This document shows positions 45,601 through 57,571 of a DNA stretch of 64,000 bases, in pieces. Each line of letters opens with the position of its first letter. Positions within the stretch are counted from its first letter, which is position 1. The stretch comes from Ipomoea triloba (lineage: Eukaryota > Streptophyta > Magnoliopsida > Solanales > Convolvulaceae), in contig NC_044916.1 of assembly GCF_003576645.1 (NCBI RefSeq), positions 11,627,149 through 11,691,148 on the forward strand, in the 5' to 3' direction. Below the pieces are notes generated by a model, which saw only the letters and a list, made by a program, of their open reading frames with translations, had not been told where the DNA came from and made no database searches. The position numbers and the translations under genes were made by a program.

Positions 45601-46425
45601 AAACATCTAGAGTGTTTACAGTTACACTGCTTTTGCTTTTTCGGAGTACCGTCTTTTACTTCACTAGCATTTTGTCTCGACCTTGCTCTGGGGGATTCTG
45701 GTTTCCTAGAAAAAAGATAGAAAGGCACCAGTAAGAGTCAATCTACAAAAGCTGTATACTAAATACTAAATACTAATAGTTAAACCAAATTGATCTGGTA
45801 TTTTCACTTGTACCATGCCACCATGCACATTTTTTTTGCCAATAAACCAAAGAAACAATGGATAAAATTTTCAGTGCCTGCAGGAAGAGTGCACATAACA
45901 TTCATTTCACTCCCTCCCCTGAAACTTCCCCACATTTTCCTTCAGACACTTGAACTAATGTTCATAGAATAAGAAATCTACAAGCAACAAAACTCTCATC
46001 ATAAAAACCTCTAAACTTGCATATTCTATGTTCACTGTACTTCAATTATTTATAACTGATTAAAGGGAGCAAGCCTACAAGCATCAATTGATAGAGCCCT
46101 TAAATTCCCAGAGCATTGCACGTGCCTTCAAAGATTAGATCTTTTCTGATCTTTGAAAATTTTTGAAATGTTTTTTGGATTAAAGAGTTAAAGCCTGCCT
46201 GACTAAGGAGACTCACAAAAATCGCATAGAAGGTTTCTGCAGCATCTGCTGGCTTGGCTTCGCCGTGAGCGGCGGCTGGTCCGGCAAAACGGCCGCCGGC
46301 GATGCACCTCCGCCGCCGAACCCTGTAAAATCCAGCTGCCTTGCCAGCTTCTTTGCCGGTAAATCCACAGCCGAAGAAGCCATCTCCATTGGAGGGAAAT
46401 CTCCTCCCTCACTTGTTGTTCCCAT
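42633..46425 (-). CDS. TCX5: Tesmin/TSO1-like CXC protein, TCX5/TCX6-like
   Basis: Seven exons on the minus strand join to 485 codons: 46425-46217, 45705-45595, 44773-44599, 44498-44142, 43994-43891, 43820-43726, 43039-42633. The N-terminus has [12 protein letters not shown], typical of the family. Two cysteine-rich CXC domains follow ([20 protein letters not shown] near residues 95-115 and [20 protein letters not shown] near 178-197), joined by the conserved [10 protein letters not shown] linker. The C-terminus has [16 protein letters not shown] and [26 protein letters not shown] proteins bind TTTGAA-like CHR elements as the DNA-binding subunit of plant DREAM complexes and repress cell-cycle and DNA-methylation genes in the nucleus. 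TCX5 and TCX6 are close paralogues; the choice between them is not certain. Confidence 0.92.
43222..43243. repeat. AT microsatellite
   Basis: Short run of TA dinucleotides in a TCX intron. Confidence 0.9.
43355..43524 (+). mobile_element. Complete tRNA-derived SINE, 170 bp, 16-bp TSD
   Basis: The element lies in intron 6 of the TCX gene, antisense to it. The direct repeat GACATCACAATTTAGA flanks it exactly (43339-43354, 43525-43540). Box A is TGGTCTAGTGG and box B GGTTCGAGCCT, at the right spacing for an internal RNA polymerase III promoter. The tRNA-unrelated tail reads GCTTCATTTGGTTGAGAAAG and ends TAGTACTCAAAAAAG with an A-rich end. At least five other pieces of the family occur in the window. 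Confidence 0.92.
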
Positions 46426-46823
46426 TCAAAAATCAAAACCAGAAAAAATTAAGCCTAATTCTTCTTCTTTATTTTATCCTACGAGAACCAAACTTTCCCC
46501 TCCAGAACTCAAACCATTCAGATTCTAAACCGTTTTAGAAAATCCAAACTCCATTAGAAAAAAAACTCGTCATCAAGCGCAGCTCAGATTCAAAAAACAA
46601 ATTCCAAAACTCGATCTTTGCCGCCACAAAGACGCACACACTAAGGCTTATGCAAATCTGCGGGCCGAAAGATAAAAAAGAAGAGATTTTTGGAAGAAAA
46701 TGAAGGAGAAAAAGAGATTGAGAGCGAGTAGGCTTCTTCTCGCTCTCTCTGTTTTTGAAATTCAATTTCATCCTACTCTCAGCATTGGACGGTGGGATTG
46801 GAATTGCAAAGTGATCCTACGGC

Positions 46824-46831
46824 TTATATTT
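46824..46831 (-). promoter_or_regulatory. TATA-like box of the TCX gene
   Basis: On the minus strand AAATATAAG lies about 400 bp before the ATG at 46425. The long CT-rich stretch between fits a long 5' untranslated leader. Confidence 0.35.
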
Positions 46832-46925
46832 GTAGATACCGAGCGATCGGTTGTTGCGACATGGTGACGTAAACCGCGTAACATCAGATTCTTACTGCTT
46901 CGTTAAAAGCAAACACTGCGTATCA

Positions 46926-46940
46926 TTTTTGGCGCTAAAA
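46926..46940 (-). promoter_or_regulatory. E2F-type site upstream of the TCX gene
   Basis: TTTTTGGCGCTAAAA contains TTTGGCGC, an exact match to the E2F consensus TTTSSCGC. It lies about 100 bp upstream of the TATA-like box. TCX proteins act with E2F in DREAM complexes, so feedback control is plausible. Confidence 0.5.
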
Positions 46941-49756
46941 TGTCCACCGCGTCGTTGACTTCACGGAATCGAAAGGGCGAAGGATTCAATGAAGGGCGGA
47001 GATTGTACCTCAAAATCAAAATTGACGGATGAGATTAACTAGGGATTCTTACGTGGGCTAAATATTTAAGTGAGAAAAAAACATTTAACATGAAAATAAA
47101 TTATAAATGAATCGAACTTGTGTGACACTGTCACACGATTCAGGATTCTTGATATGATTTGGGTTAGGTTGGATCAATATGTAAATATAATACTTATACT
47201 AGCAAATATAATACTAATTAAGAATGAAGTGTTTGTTACTTATAAAAAAATTAGTTTTATACGCGCATTGCGCGAATGGGTTAATGTCCAATGTTTATAT
47301 TTAAATAAATATTTGAAAGTATATCAATGCAAGATTATATAGGAGAAGTTTATATAAATAAATAAATATTTGAATGTCGAATTTGAATGTATTTGAAAGT
47401 ATATATATAAATATTTGAATGTCGAATTTTTTATTTAAATATCTAACTCAAAATATATGAATCCAAGATAATATAGAAAATTCATTATAATTATTACTAA
47501 AATAAATGTTTGCAACCTTGTAAAATCGATAGTCTAAATATTTGGTATAAAAATGATAGTCTAAATAAATACTACTTTTAATTTGAATTTGGTCATTGTC
47601 TTCATTTATACTATTTGTTCTCTCCCTTTTTGTTGGTAGTGTGTTGAGCATAGATGACAATGTCATGCAATGAGATTATGATATAGGAGCTATGGACTTT
47701 CATTTAGGTGTTCTGCTTGAGGTTCATTTGGTTCAATCATTATTGTTGAACGAGTTATTGTAGATAAAAAAATCCGTAGTTCAAGAAAAATATTAAATAA
47801 ATTAATAAAAATTTGAAAATTTAAAATATTATGTATTCCAAAGATATTAAAAAGCAGTTTCTCGCTTCAATTTGCTGGGTAATGGGTTATTTGAGTACTT
47901 TCATTGTCAACAAATCCCCCAAGTAATTAATATGATTGGTTTCAAACTATTCTTTTTTATTTTTTTCATGGTATTAAAGAAATACATATGTATCATTTTT
48001 TGGTGTAACTACTAAGTTATTCAATTCAGTAAGAGTAAAATAGAGTGATTCCGCTTCTATTTGTTGGGTTATTTGAGTACTCTCTTTGTCAACCAATCCC
48101 AAGTAGTTAATATAATTAGCTTCAAATTATTTTAATTTTTTTTCATAGTATTAATAAAATACTTTGTAAATAAATATATAACATTATTTTGTAATATAAC
48201 TTTGATATTTAATTACAAGATATTATAAAAATAAGATAATGGACAATGTAATGAATATCAATTGATAAATTTGAATGTAAAGAATCTTTGCATAAGAGAA
48301 AATAAAGACAATATAACTAATGAAATTATTTATATTATTTAATTTAATTTTTTGATAATGAACAATTTTTTCGAATAAAGGTGTTGTAGACACATAATTC
48401 TAAATTAAAGAAATACATACGTATCATTTTTTGTTGTAGCTACTAATTTATTTAATTTAATAAGAGTAAAATAGAGTGAGAAACTTAATTATATATGTCA
48501 AATTTGATTGAGATGAAGTTCGAACCTAAGACATTTCTTATAGAAATTAAATGGTAAGTTAAAAGTTAACGGAATATTAACGGAGAAGAGAATATTTAAC
48601 GGAAAACTTAACGGATAATCATAAAAGTAAGGTTAAATTAGGTAATCTCTATTAATAATATTAATTTGAATTATCTTAACCATCTATTTGATTAAAAAAA
48701 TTCATCTGAACCATCCATTTGATTAAATAATTTGACCGCCATTTTTTCTACCCATTTTAGGCCTAACTCTCTTTGGCTCTTATTAGTATAGTAGATGTTT
48801 GTTAGTTAAGAGAAAATGTAATACTTTTACATTTTAATATAAAAGTATTATTTTTTCATAACACATTTTTCAAAAAGTTATTTTCTTAGTTTGCAAATGC
48901 ACCCTAAATGAAATTTAATTATTTTAGATTACTTGTTATTTTCTTAGTTTCCAAATGCACCCTAAATGAAATTGAATTATTATTATATTACTTAAAAGTT
49001 ATTTTTTAGTTTTCAAATATACCTAAATGAAATTGAATTATTATTAGATTACCTAATCATAAAAATAAGCTCTAATGATGGTGTTAAAAAGTAAATATAA
49101 TCTTTCTATGCGCTTATAATAACTTGAATGCGGGAGTAGAATTAACAATGAATCGCATGTAAATCAAAAATGATTTATGTCTTAATCACCCCCTGATGAT
49201 ATAGAGACTAGAAAACTACTTCCATATGAGAGTGCAATTTGGTGTCACTAGACCACAAGGTTTTTTTTTTTTTTTTTTTTTAAATCACCACAAGGTCTTG
49301 TTTGAATACAAAATAATTAAAATATAATGTTGAGTATTTACGGCAAATTACAAGATAATATATCTGTGTCTTTTCTTTTTTCTTTTTAATTTTTGTATAA
49401 TATAATATTCTTGTTTGGTAAATTGTTAAAGATGTCTTTTTCAAAAGAGTTAAGGAGTATATTATTAGTACTCCCAAGTTCTACTCCGTCATTTTTACTC
49501 CATGATGTGGCAACACAACTAAAAGTATATGTTATTTTCATTACAAGAGTCCCAGGAAATTTGTAGGGAGTAAAAAATGGAAGTTTACCAAGTATTTTCC
49601 TTCTCAAAAGAAGTTTAAACAATCATTTCATATGTCTCTGTCCATCCAATCTATGCTAAATTTAGATGTTAGCAAAAAAAAAGTGTTATTTATTTATAAT
49701 GTTGTTTGATATTTATAGAGCAAATTAAAGTATATATATATGAATGTTTGATGCTG
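46941..49756. other. AT-rich intergenic sequence with short repeats
   Basis: No gene is visible. Diverged direct repeats occur: GGGTTATTTGAGTACT at 47885 and 48068, and GTATCATTTTTTGGTGTA or similar at 47990 and 48421. A three-copy tandem repeat of about 58-63 bp lies at 48877-49055 (TTATTTTCTTAGTTTGCAAA and onward). Confidence 0.7.
49190..49282 (-). repeat. SINE 5' piece with T run
   Basis: The complement reads ACCTTGTGGTCTAGTGACAC, the head of the SINE family at 43355, with the body degraded to the left and a 22-base T run (49261-49282) at its 5' side. ACCACAAGGT occurs on both sides of the T run. Confidence 0.55.
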
Positions 49757-52700
49757 CTAATGCATAACAGCACCTCCTTCCTTGTTACTATCACTTTCAT
49801 CATCATCATCATCATCCCAAATCTTAGCATCATCAGAAGATCCAAAAGCCCAGCTACAAAGGAGAAAGTAGAAGAAATTCCCAATAGACAAGAAGCAAAG
49901 AACCCAATAGTAGTAATCATAGTGGCCCTTATTGAAGTTATCATCCACCCAGCTAATCTTCCCTCCATGTTTAGAGCAATGATTCACAGCCACCACAATA
50001 AGACTAGCCACCAGGTTCCCAAATCCCATCCCTAGTGAGAATAGTGAAACCCCAATGCTAGTCATGTTCTTTGGGAACTGAGAGTAGTAGAATTCTATCT
50101 GCCCTATTGCATTGAAAGCCTCCCCTAGCCCGGATAGGCAGTTCTGGAGTATAAGCCACATCCCCGACATGTCCACGAGGCCCAGGGGCTTGTTCTCGAG
50201 CCCCTGGCGGATGGCCCTGGCCCGGCGCTCTCGCTCCACCAGGGCCGCGGCCGCCATGGCTAGACATGACAGGACCAGGCCGATCCCCATTCGTTGCCTC
50301 AGGCCGAGGCCTCGGGGGTTGTTGGTGCGTTTGGCGATCAGGGGGACGAGGAGGCGGTCGTAGATGGCGACCCAGATTGTGAGGGTGAGGATGCTGAAGA
50401 CAAAGAATGAGCCTGCAGGGATTTGGAAGTTGCCTATGAAGTGCCTGTCTAGAGTTGTGGCTTGTAGCACTGGGAATGAGTGTTGGCTTATGGTTACTGA
50501 TATTATTATGCCTGTGGACCATAATGGTAGGACTTTGAACACTGATTTCAGCCCTTCCACTTGCTTCACTGTGCATAGTCTCCTTGGATCTGAAGCTGAC
50601 CCATCAGGGTTTTGGTCAGTCTCTGGATTTGCAACCAGACAGGCCTTGTTTAAGAACCTGAAAATTAATCCAAAACATTGCATATATGTTTAAGTGATCT
50701 TATCAGCCAAGATTTTGGAAAATTTAGGGATTCAATGGGAGTGCTATTACTTATTAGTTAGAATTTAAGATTTAATGAAAGTTATAGTTGGACAACAAGG
50801 CAAAGTTACATTCTGGATGACGGGCCATTTAAATTTAACCTACAGGAGGTTACAATACCGAAAGATTGGGTGGGGTTAGACAATATCTAAACGAACGACT
50901 ATGTAAATCGGTTTTAAAGATAAGCAATTGGATAAATGAGTCCTGAGATGCTAAAACCAGATATATTGAGTCATTGACAAACAATTGACAACATCTACAC
51001 GAACAACTAGGTAAATTCCTAAATGGATCCAAGTTGTTAATACGGCCAGACACGAACAATCAACAACTAGATAAATGGATTCTCAGCTACTAAGACTAGA
51101 TATACTATGGGTTAATTGAACAACTAGGTAAATGTTGTCACGGGTTGCTAAGACGGCCATACACAAACACAGGAATAAATGAGAGATAAATAGATCTTAA
51201 GCTCCTAAGATTAGATATTGACAAACAACTAACAAGAGATTAATTAGACAACATCCAACGAACAACTAAGATGACTGACACGATTAAAAATGAATTGAAC
51301 AACCCAATAAATGAACCCTAAGTCCATAAAATTAAATCTATCGACAATCAACTAATTAATTGAATGAAAAAAAGAAGTGGATCACAACTCACAATGCACG
51401 TTATTTATCAATCCTCTACTAAAAATTAAACTCAATTAACTTCTTTTTCTTTAATTTTTTGAATTGAGTGTAAAACAAACTCCAACATACCTCACTCTCT
51501 CAGACGGCAAAGTGAGTTTTGACCCCTTCTCGCCATAATACCAACAATCACCACACCCCTTTTCCGGCAGGTCTAGGTGCCTATTCTTCCAGGCAGCCAC
51601 GACCACCTGATAAAACCCCGTCAACAAGCTCTTATTCGGCTTAACCTTAACAAACAACCTGGAACCCACGAGGAACATGACGGCTGCCACCAGCATCAAC
51701 ACCGCCGGCACTCCAAACCCCACCACCCACCCCTTCTCCGTCTGAATATACACAATGACAGTCGCCGCAACAATGATGGATACCCCGACAGAAGCATAGT
51801 ACCAATTGAAGAATGTCTGCAAGATTCTCTTGTTGTTGGGGTTGTCGGGGTTGTCGAACTGGTCTGCTCCGAAAGCTAGAGAACAGGGGCGGATGCCGCC
51901 GGCCCCCACCGCCATGAGCGCCAAGGGTGTGAAGAGAATGGCCAGTTGGCCGGAGTTTGGTTTCTCGCAATTCTCTGATCCTGGGGTGCAGGGTGCCGGC
52001 CTTGCGGACTTGAGCAGGGCTGTTAACCATAGTAGAATTATTCCCTACAACATTATTGTACACACCAAAATTATTGTTAATGTTGGATCATCAACTGTGG
52101 AAAATCCTGAATTTATTTAGAGATTTTTTTTACAACTTTCCGGAACACCACACCTCAACCTTATTGGGACATTTTTCAAATTTCTAAATAATCAATAAGG
52201 TACACGTAGTCAGAAAAAATCTTTTGGACAACAGAAAATTAGACTCTCATATCCTGACTTACGAACTTCTAAAGTGGTAAAAAAGTACTCATAAGAGCAA
52301 CTACATTGGTTGTGAATTTTATTTTATTTTTGTTATACCCATATAGGAAAAAGAGGAAGGAGGGAGGAAAGCAAAAGAAAAAACAAAATTGACTTGTGCA
52401 GAACAGGAAAAATTAAAACCAACTGTTATTTAGGCCTCAGCTAGGTACAGCAGGTGCACGAAAGGCACACCTGCCCGGCGATGTCTTCAAAACTAAGCTG
52501 TTAATAGGGGCCCACAAAAATACTATCTTTGCAGGAATAAAAATCCCCAAAAAAATCATCCATCCCACTACTCTGAAAATTATATGTTGATTTTTCCTTC
52601 CTCAAAATTTGAGCAAAAAACATTGAAATGATTGCTCTAAAAGTCATTTCCTAACATCATACACACAAAAATTGTTAATGTTGGATCATCAATTGTGGAA

Positions 52701-53326
52701 AAAATGGCAAATTTTTATCTATTTTTCCACCATCCGAAAGGAAATTGATTTTTTTTTTTTTTGTAACTATTGATACCTTGAGACATTTTTTTAAACCCTT
52801 AAAATCTTTGTTTCTGCCCACTTTAAGAACTTAGAAGATAAAAGTTTTTCTAATCATAGACTGAGATCTAATCTAATGTTGTGAGATGTAGCAAGCAATA
52901 AATTAAAAGAGAAGGATGGGAGAAATTACAATTAGGCTGGTGAATGTTCCAAGGGAGATGACAAGGTACCGGCCCAGGTAAGAATCAGAAAGAAAAGCTC
53001 CAAAAATTGGTGTGAAATACGAAATGGCAACCCACCAGGACATGATATTAGCCCCAAGAACATTATCAAAATGATACTCATTCACCAGGTACAATATCAT
53101 ATTCGCCGCAAGCCCAACAGTTGCAACTCTCTCAAATGTCTCGTTCGCTGCAACAACAATAACAAAAACCATACATTTTTTTAACACAAAATCAAAGTTT
53201 GAAAAAACCATAAACTATCATCAGAATATCATCACCTATTACAAAAGGCATAGTTTTCATGCCACCTTTCTTGGCTCTGATCACCTGTGCAGCAGATTCC
53301 TTTTCAAGATCCTTCATCTTTTCCAT
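49757..53326 (-). CDS. NRT1/PTR family (NPF1-like) transporter
   Basis: Four exons on the minus strand join to 587 codons: 53326-53236, 53147-52930, 52044-51491, 50657-49757. It is a 12-helix major-facilitator protein of the proton-coupled peptide/nitrate transporter family in the plasma membrane. Visible marks are the ETFER proton-coupling motif in helix 1 (residues 33-37), GAFLSDSYLGRY, GAGGIRPCSLAFGADQFD, FFNWYYASVGVS, ATTLDRHFIGNFQIPAGS and a C-terminal GHYDYYYWVL. The EEL-like ending of many relatives is replaced by an acidic tail of six aspartates (CAT/ATC repeat at 49797). GGIRPCSLAFGADQ and LPLWSTGI resemble NPF1.1/1.2 (NRT1.12/NRT1.11) most; substrate specificity cannot be read from sequence. 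Splice sites are all GT-AG. Confidence 0.9.
50700..51420. repeat. Degenerate repeats in the last NPF intron
   Basis: Words such as ACGAACAACTAGGTAAAT, CTAAGACTAGATAT and GACGGCCAKACAC recur every 80-100 bp across most of the intron. It looks like an old minisatellite or the remains of a tandem array. Confidence 0.5.
52058..52790. repeat. Direct repeat in NPF intron 2
   Basis: AATTGTTAATGTTGGATCAT and the following 100 bp occur at about 52070 and 52670 in the same orientation, with diverged ends (ACAACTTTCCGGAACACC versus CCACCATCCGAAAGG). They could be the ends of an old insertion. Confidence 0.45.
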
Positions 53327-53697
53327 CTTTAACAACACCAGTGGCCGTGGTGATCAAAACAATAACGTTTGATCAACCAGGAATTGAATTAGGAGAATAC
53401 TAATTAAGAAACTAACACTGTTAGTTCTTGCAGCATCTTCTTTGGTGGGTGGTTAAATAAATAAGCTGGTTGTAGAGGGATTTTTCCATGCCCACAAACT
53501 GGACTGTTCTATCTTTCAAAAGATTCAAAATCCGGCTTAAATTCTGCTCGTAAATGCTGCGTAGAGAAACTGTTACATGGCAAACAACATAAATGCTTTG
53601 TAATCTCAGAAGAACAGTCTGCTTGTATTGTTGTCTATCCTCATCTTATAACGTTTCTGTCTTATTGGAATTAATTAATTTGAGGAAAAAGATTTGG
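53327..53697. other. NPF1-like 5' flank
   Basis: The presumed promoter and leader of the NPF gene on the minus strand. No clear single regulatory site can be named. Confidence 0.4.
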
Positions 53698-53939
53698 ATT
53701 AATATTTTATGCACTACCGATATATAGAGGGGAAGATGCCACATCATTAAAAAACAAAATTAATATTAACGGGTCTTTTTTTACAAAATATCTAAGACTT
53801 GTATTGTATTAGGAAATTCTTTTATTTCTAATTAACAAAATATATCTACTCTCGTAAACATATTTATTACTTAATTATTATATATATAATTTCCTACACA
53901 TTTTTAATTATTAGATACATTATTAGTGATTAACAATAT

Positions 53940-54040
53940 GCCAAGGACCTTGTGGTCTAGTGGCATCAAACTCTTCCCGAGGTGGTGGGTTCGAGCCTTA
54001 GTAGAGTCAATAGTAGAGTTAGTAGTATTCAAAAAAAAAA
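53940..54040 (+). mobile_element. Short SINE copy, TSD AACAATAT
   Basis: Begins GCCAAGGACCTTGTGGTCTA, has box B GGTTCGAGCCT, then jumps to the AGTAGTATTC tail and an A run. The 8-bp duplication AACAATAT flanks it (53932-53939, 54041-54048). The middle of the family sequence is deleted. Confidence 0.8.
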
Positions 54041-54112
54041 AACAATATTCACGGCCGATGTATTTTGTTAAATTAGTATAAGTAAGAATTGATCGAACTA
54101 ACTTTCTAAATT

Positions 54113-55550
54113 ACTATATTTATAATTAAGAATTCTATAATTTTTTTTTTAAAAAAAAAACCCATCTAATTTCATGTATCTATCTAAACTCCTAAATCTA
54201 CTTAAACCCCAATACTATATTTATAATTAAGAATTCTATAATTTTTTTTAAAAAAACAAAAAAAAAAAAACCATCTAATTTCATGTATCTATCTAAACTC
54301 CTAAATCTACTTAAACCCCAAAACTCCTAAATTTAAATTACAACTTTAGTCACTATTATAAACAATTGCAACACTCCAAATTAAAGCACGAAACTCATAT
54401 TGTATAGCCCCCACAATCATAGTATGATACACATAATTTTTTTTTTCTCTATGAATATGCAAGTGAATAAGTGATACACTTATAATTAAATTCACCATTA
54501 TTTACTAATTCAGTAATTCATCAGGATTACTTTCACTCAATTATGTAGTAATTTCAAAACTGTGATCTTCTTCAGTTTCGACTATATTATAGTCTTTATC
54601 CGGGAAAGTAGTCAAGATTAATCTATAAAGAAATATATAAAGGGATTAGAGCACAATTAAAGCCATGTCATCAAGTACCAAAATAGTAAATGGAGAAAAC
54701 ATATGAGAGATGAAAAAATATCATCATTACAATGTTCATCGTTCTGGTTTTTTTTTTTTTTTTGAGAATAACAATGTTCATCGTTCTTATCCACTAACAA
54801 AACTATACATATTATGCTCTTAAAATTTAAGACCCAAAAACCCATAAATCAAGTTGCAAACTCAAACCTTTCCACTTTATATTCAAAAGTATAGCTTTTT
54901 AGAGTTTACACTTACAATAAATAAATAAATAATTTTCCTAAACATATTTATTACTTAATTACTCCGTATTATATATATAATTTCCTAGACATTTTTAATT
55001 ATTAGTGATTAACAATATGCATTGCCGATGTATTTTGTTAAATTAGTATAATTAAATCTCTTAATTAACATTAAATTAGTATAAGTAAGAATTGATTGAA
55101 CTAACTTTCTAAATTACTATATTTATACTACGTAATTAAGAATTCTATAATTTTTTTTTTAAAAAAAAACCATCTAATTTCATGTATCTATCTAAACTCC
55201 TAAATCTACTTAAACCCCAAAACTCCTAAGTTTAAATTACAACTTTAGTCACTAATAGAAACAATTGCAACACTCCAAAGCACGAAACTCATATTGTATA
55301 TGCCCCGCGATCATAGTATGATATACATACTTTTTTTTTTTTTCTCTATGAATATGCCAAGTGATACACTTATAATTAAATTCACAATTATTTACCAATT
55401 CATCATGATTGCTTTCACTCAATTGTGTAGTAATTTTAAAACCGTGATCATTTTCAGTTTCGACTATATTATAGTCTTTATCAGGGAAAGTAGTCATTAT
55501 TAGTCTATAAAGAAATATATAAAGGGATTATAACACAAGTAAAGCCATGA
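54113..55550. repeat. Duplicated AT-rich units in the fold-back element
   Basis: The block ATTAAGAATTCTATAATTTT plus A run plus CCATCTAATTTCATGTATCT occurs at 54125, 54230 and 55135. A longer block with CAACACTCCA and GTATGATA occurs at 54368 and 55268. Part of it returns inverted near 55560-55890. Confidence 0.7.
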
Positions 55551-56182
55551 ATAGGGGCATATTTTAGGTTAAAGACTATTGGGTCTTAAATTTTAAGAGC
55601 ATAATATGTATTATTTTGTTTGTGGCTACGAATGATGAACATTGTAAATTTGTAATGACTATATTTTTTCATCTCTCATATGTGTAGTAATTTCAAAACC
55701 GTGATCTTTTTCAGTTTCGATTATATTATGGTCTTTATCATGGAAATTAAAGTAGTCATTATAAATATGTAAAGAAATAAATAAAGGGACTAGAACACAA
55801 GTAAAGCCATGAATAGGGGCATATTTTAGGTTAAAGACTATTGGGTCTTAAATTTTAAGATCAAAATATGTATAATTTTGTTAGTGGCTACGGCGTGGTA
55901 GCCTTGTGGGGCGAGAAAGAGGATTTGGTGGCGCCATGAGTACCAGAGCTTAGGGAAAAATCATCGAGGATCTGGTGGAGCAAAACATGAAAAAGACCAA
56001 AAAATTCTTGTCTTGAACGGCCACTTGACGGAAAATCTAAACGTTGGACTAAAAGTGGCAATAGTTAAATAATAGTGGTCACAATGTGGCAAAAATTAAT
56101 AAAGTCGACTAAAATTAGAAATGCCCCAATAATAGTAGGACCAAAAAAGGAATTTACTCCAATTGTTTCTAATAGTGACTAA

Positions 56183-56645
56183 GGGTGTGTTTGGAAAGCA
56201 AGAAAATGATTTCTGAAAAATGAGTCATTTTCCAAAAGGCAATTTCATTTTCTGTGTTTGGTTGCATCTTGGAAAACTGTCTTTGTGCGTTTGGTTCATT
56301 TTCCGGAAAATGAGTAGAATGGTATAATTATATAATTTTTTATTGTATTTAAAATACAAAAATATATAAAATAATAATATTTATATAAAAAAAAAAGAAA
56401 AAAAGAACGACTCTGGTTTTCACCGGAACGAAGAGAGGGGTTGTCCCTGGCACGACAGTGATTTTCAGAATCCGAAAAATGACTTCCGAACTTTTTGTTT
56501 GGAAGTTGTTTTTTGGAAAAGAGATATGGTTTTCCTTGGTCAACGAAAAATGATTTTCGTTAACCACATTTTCCAGAGGTTGTGAAACACCAAAAGCCCG
56601 AAAAATGATTTTCGAAAATCATTTTCCGGGTTACCAAACACACCT
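56183..56645. mobile_element. PIF/Tourist-like MITE, 463 bp, TSD TAA
   Basis: The ends GGGTGTGTTTGG and CCAAACACACCT are inverted and flanked by TAA (56180-56182, 56646-56648). The interior has many TCATTTTCC/GGAAAATGA words able to fold back. It interrupts the right arm of the fold-back element at a point that is continuous in the left arm. Confidence 0.8.
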
Positions 56646-56888
56646 TAAGTTGTAATTTAAATTCAGGAGTTTAGGAGTTTAGATAGATATGGGAAATTAG
56701 ATTATTTTTCTTAATTAAAATTAAATAATTTTTAATTATAAATATAATAAATTTAGAAAGTCAGTTCAATTTTTAATTATACTAATTTAATAATAATTAA
56801 GATATTTAATTATACTAATTTAACAAAATACATCCGCAATGCATATTGTTAATCACTAATAATTAATGTATCTCATGGGTAGGAAATT

Positions 56889-57571
56889 TTTTTTTTTTGA
56901 AAATAAAGAAGCTAATTCATTAATCATAGGCTGAAACGTTTACAATAAAGAACGATGGAATGGTCAAACTTTCCTTACAGTTAGACATAGAAACAACTTC
57001 TCTAGCATAGAAAACTTGATTCGCAGACTGTTTCACAAATTTGAAGCCGAATTCTTTGAACGAACTTAAAGCTTCTTTAATAATTTGGTCAAACGTACCC
57101 AAGACTGACATTTGTTGAATAGTCTTGCACACCACCTGAGTATCTATTTTCATTCTTCTATCCCTTGACAATATCTCATCGCCATTCTTCTATCCATTGA
57201 CAATATCTCCATCGGGCTGAACTGCATATCATAGTTCATAAGAGTCTTTTTCTCATTGTCATGTTTGTCACCCAGGATGAGATTCACGTACGCTATGACT
57301 AGTTTTATCGTTTCACGCATTATGAAAAAAGAACTCGCCAAGTAAACGAGAGGAAGAAACTAGTCAAAACAACGAGAGGAAAAACACAAAAACTGCAAAC
57401 AAAATTAAACCAATAAAATAAAGCAAAGGGAAACAACAATGCGAAAATAAGAGAGTAACAACCGATAGCGGTGGAGATGGAGGAGAAAACAGTGAATGCA
57501 GAAAAGACAATAAAGATGGACGCTACCTGAGGTGGAGATAGCAGCAGGGGAAGACGATTGGACGCCGCCTC
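56889..57571 (-). mobile_element. Internally deleted LINE derivative with 15-bp TSD
   Basis: The direct repeat CATGGGTAGGAAATT flanks the insertion (56874-56888, 57572-57586), and a T run at the left is its poly(A) tail on the minus strand. The 3' part encodes the end of a LINE RNase H domain (KIDTQVVCKTIQQM, FKFVKQSANQVFYAREVV). The 5' part is untranslated-leader-like CT-rich sequence (57350-57571) joined directly to it. Endonuclease and RT are absent. Confidence 0.75.

Noticed and set aside
50058..50576. Second minus-strand frame of 172 codons inside the NPF exon
   Set aside because: Shadow of the real transporter frame; histidine/proline/arginine-rich with no domain.
53938..54000. Possible tRNA gene with box A and box B
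   Set aside because: The same boxes occur in SINE copies with target-site duplications; no cloverleaf can be drawn.
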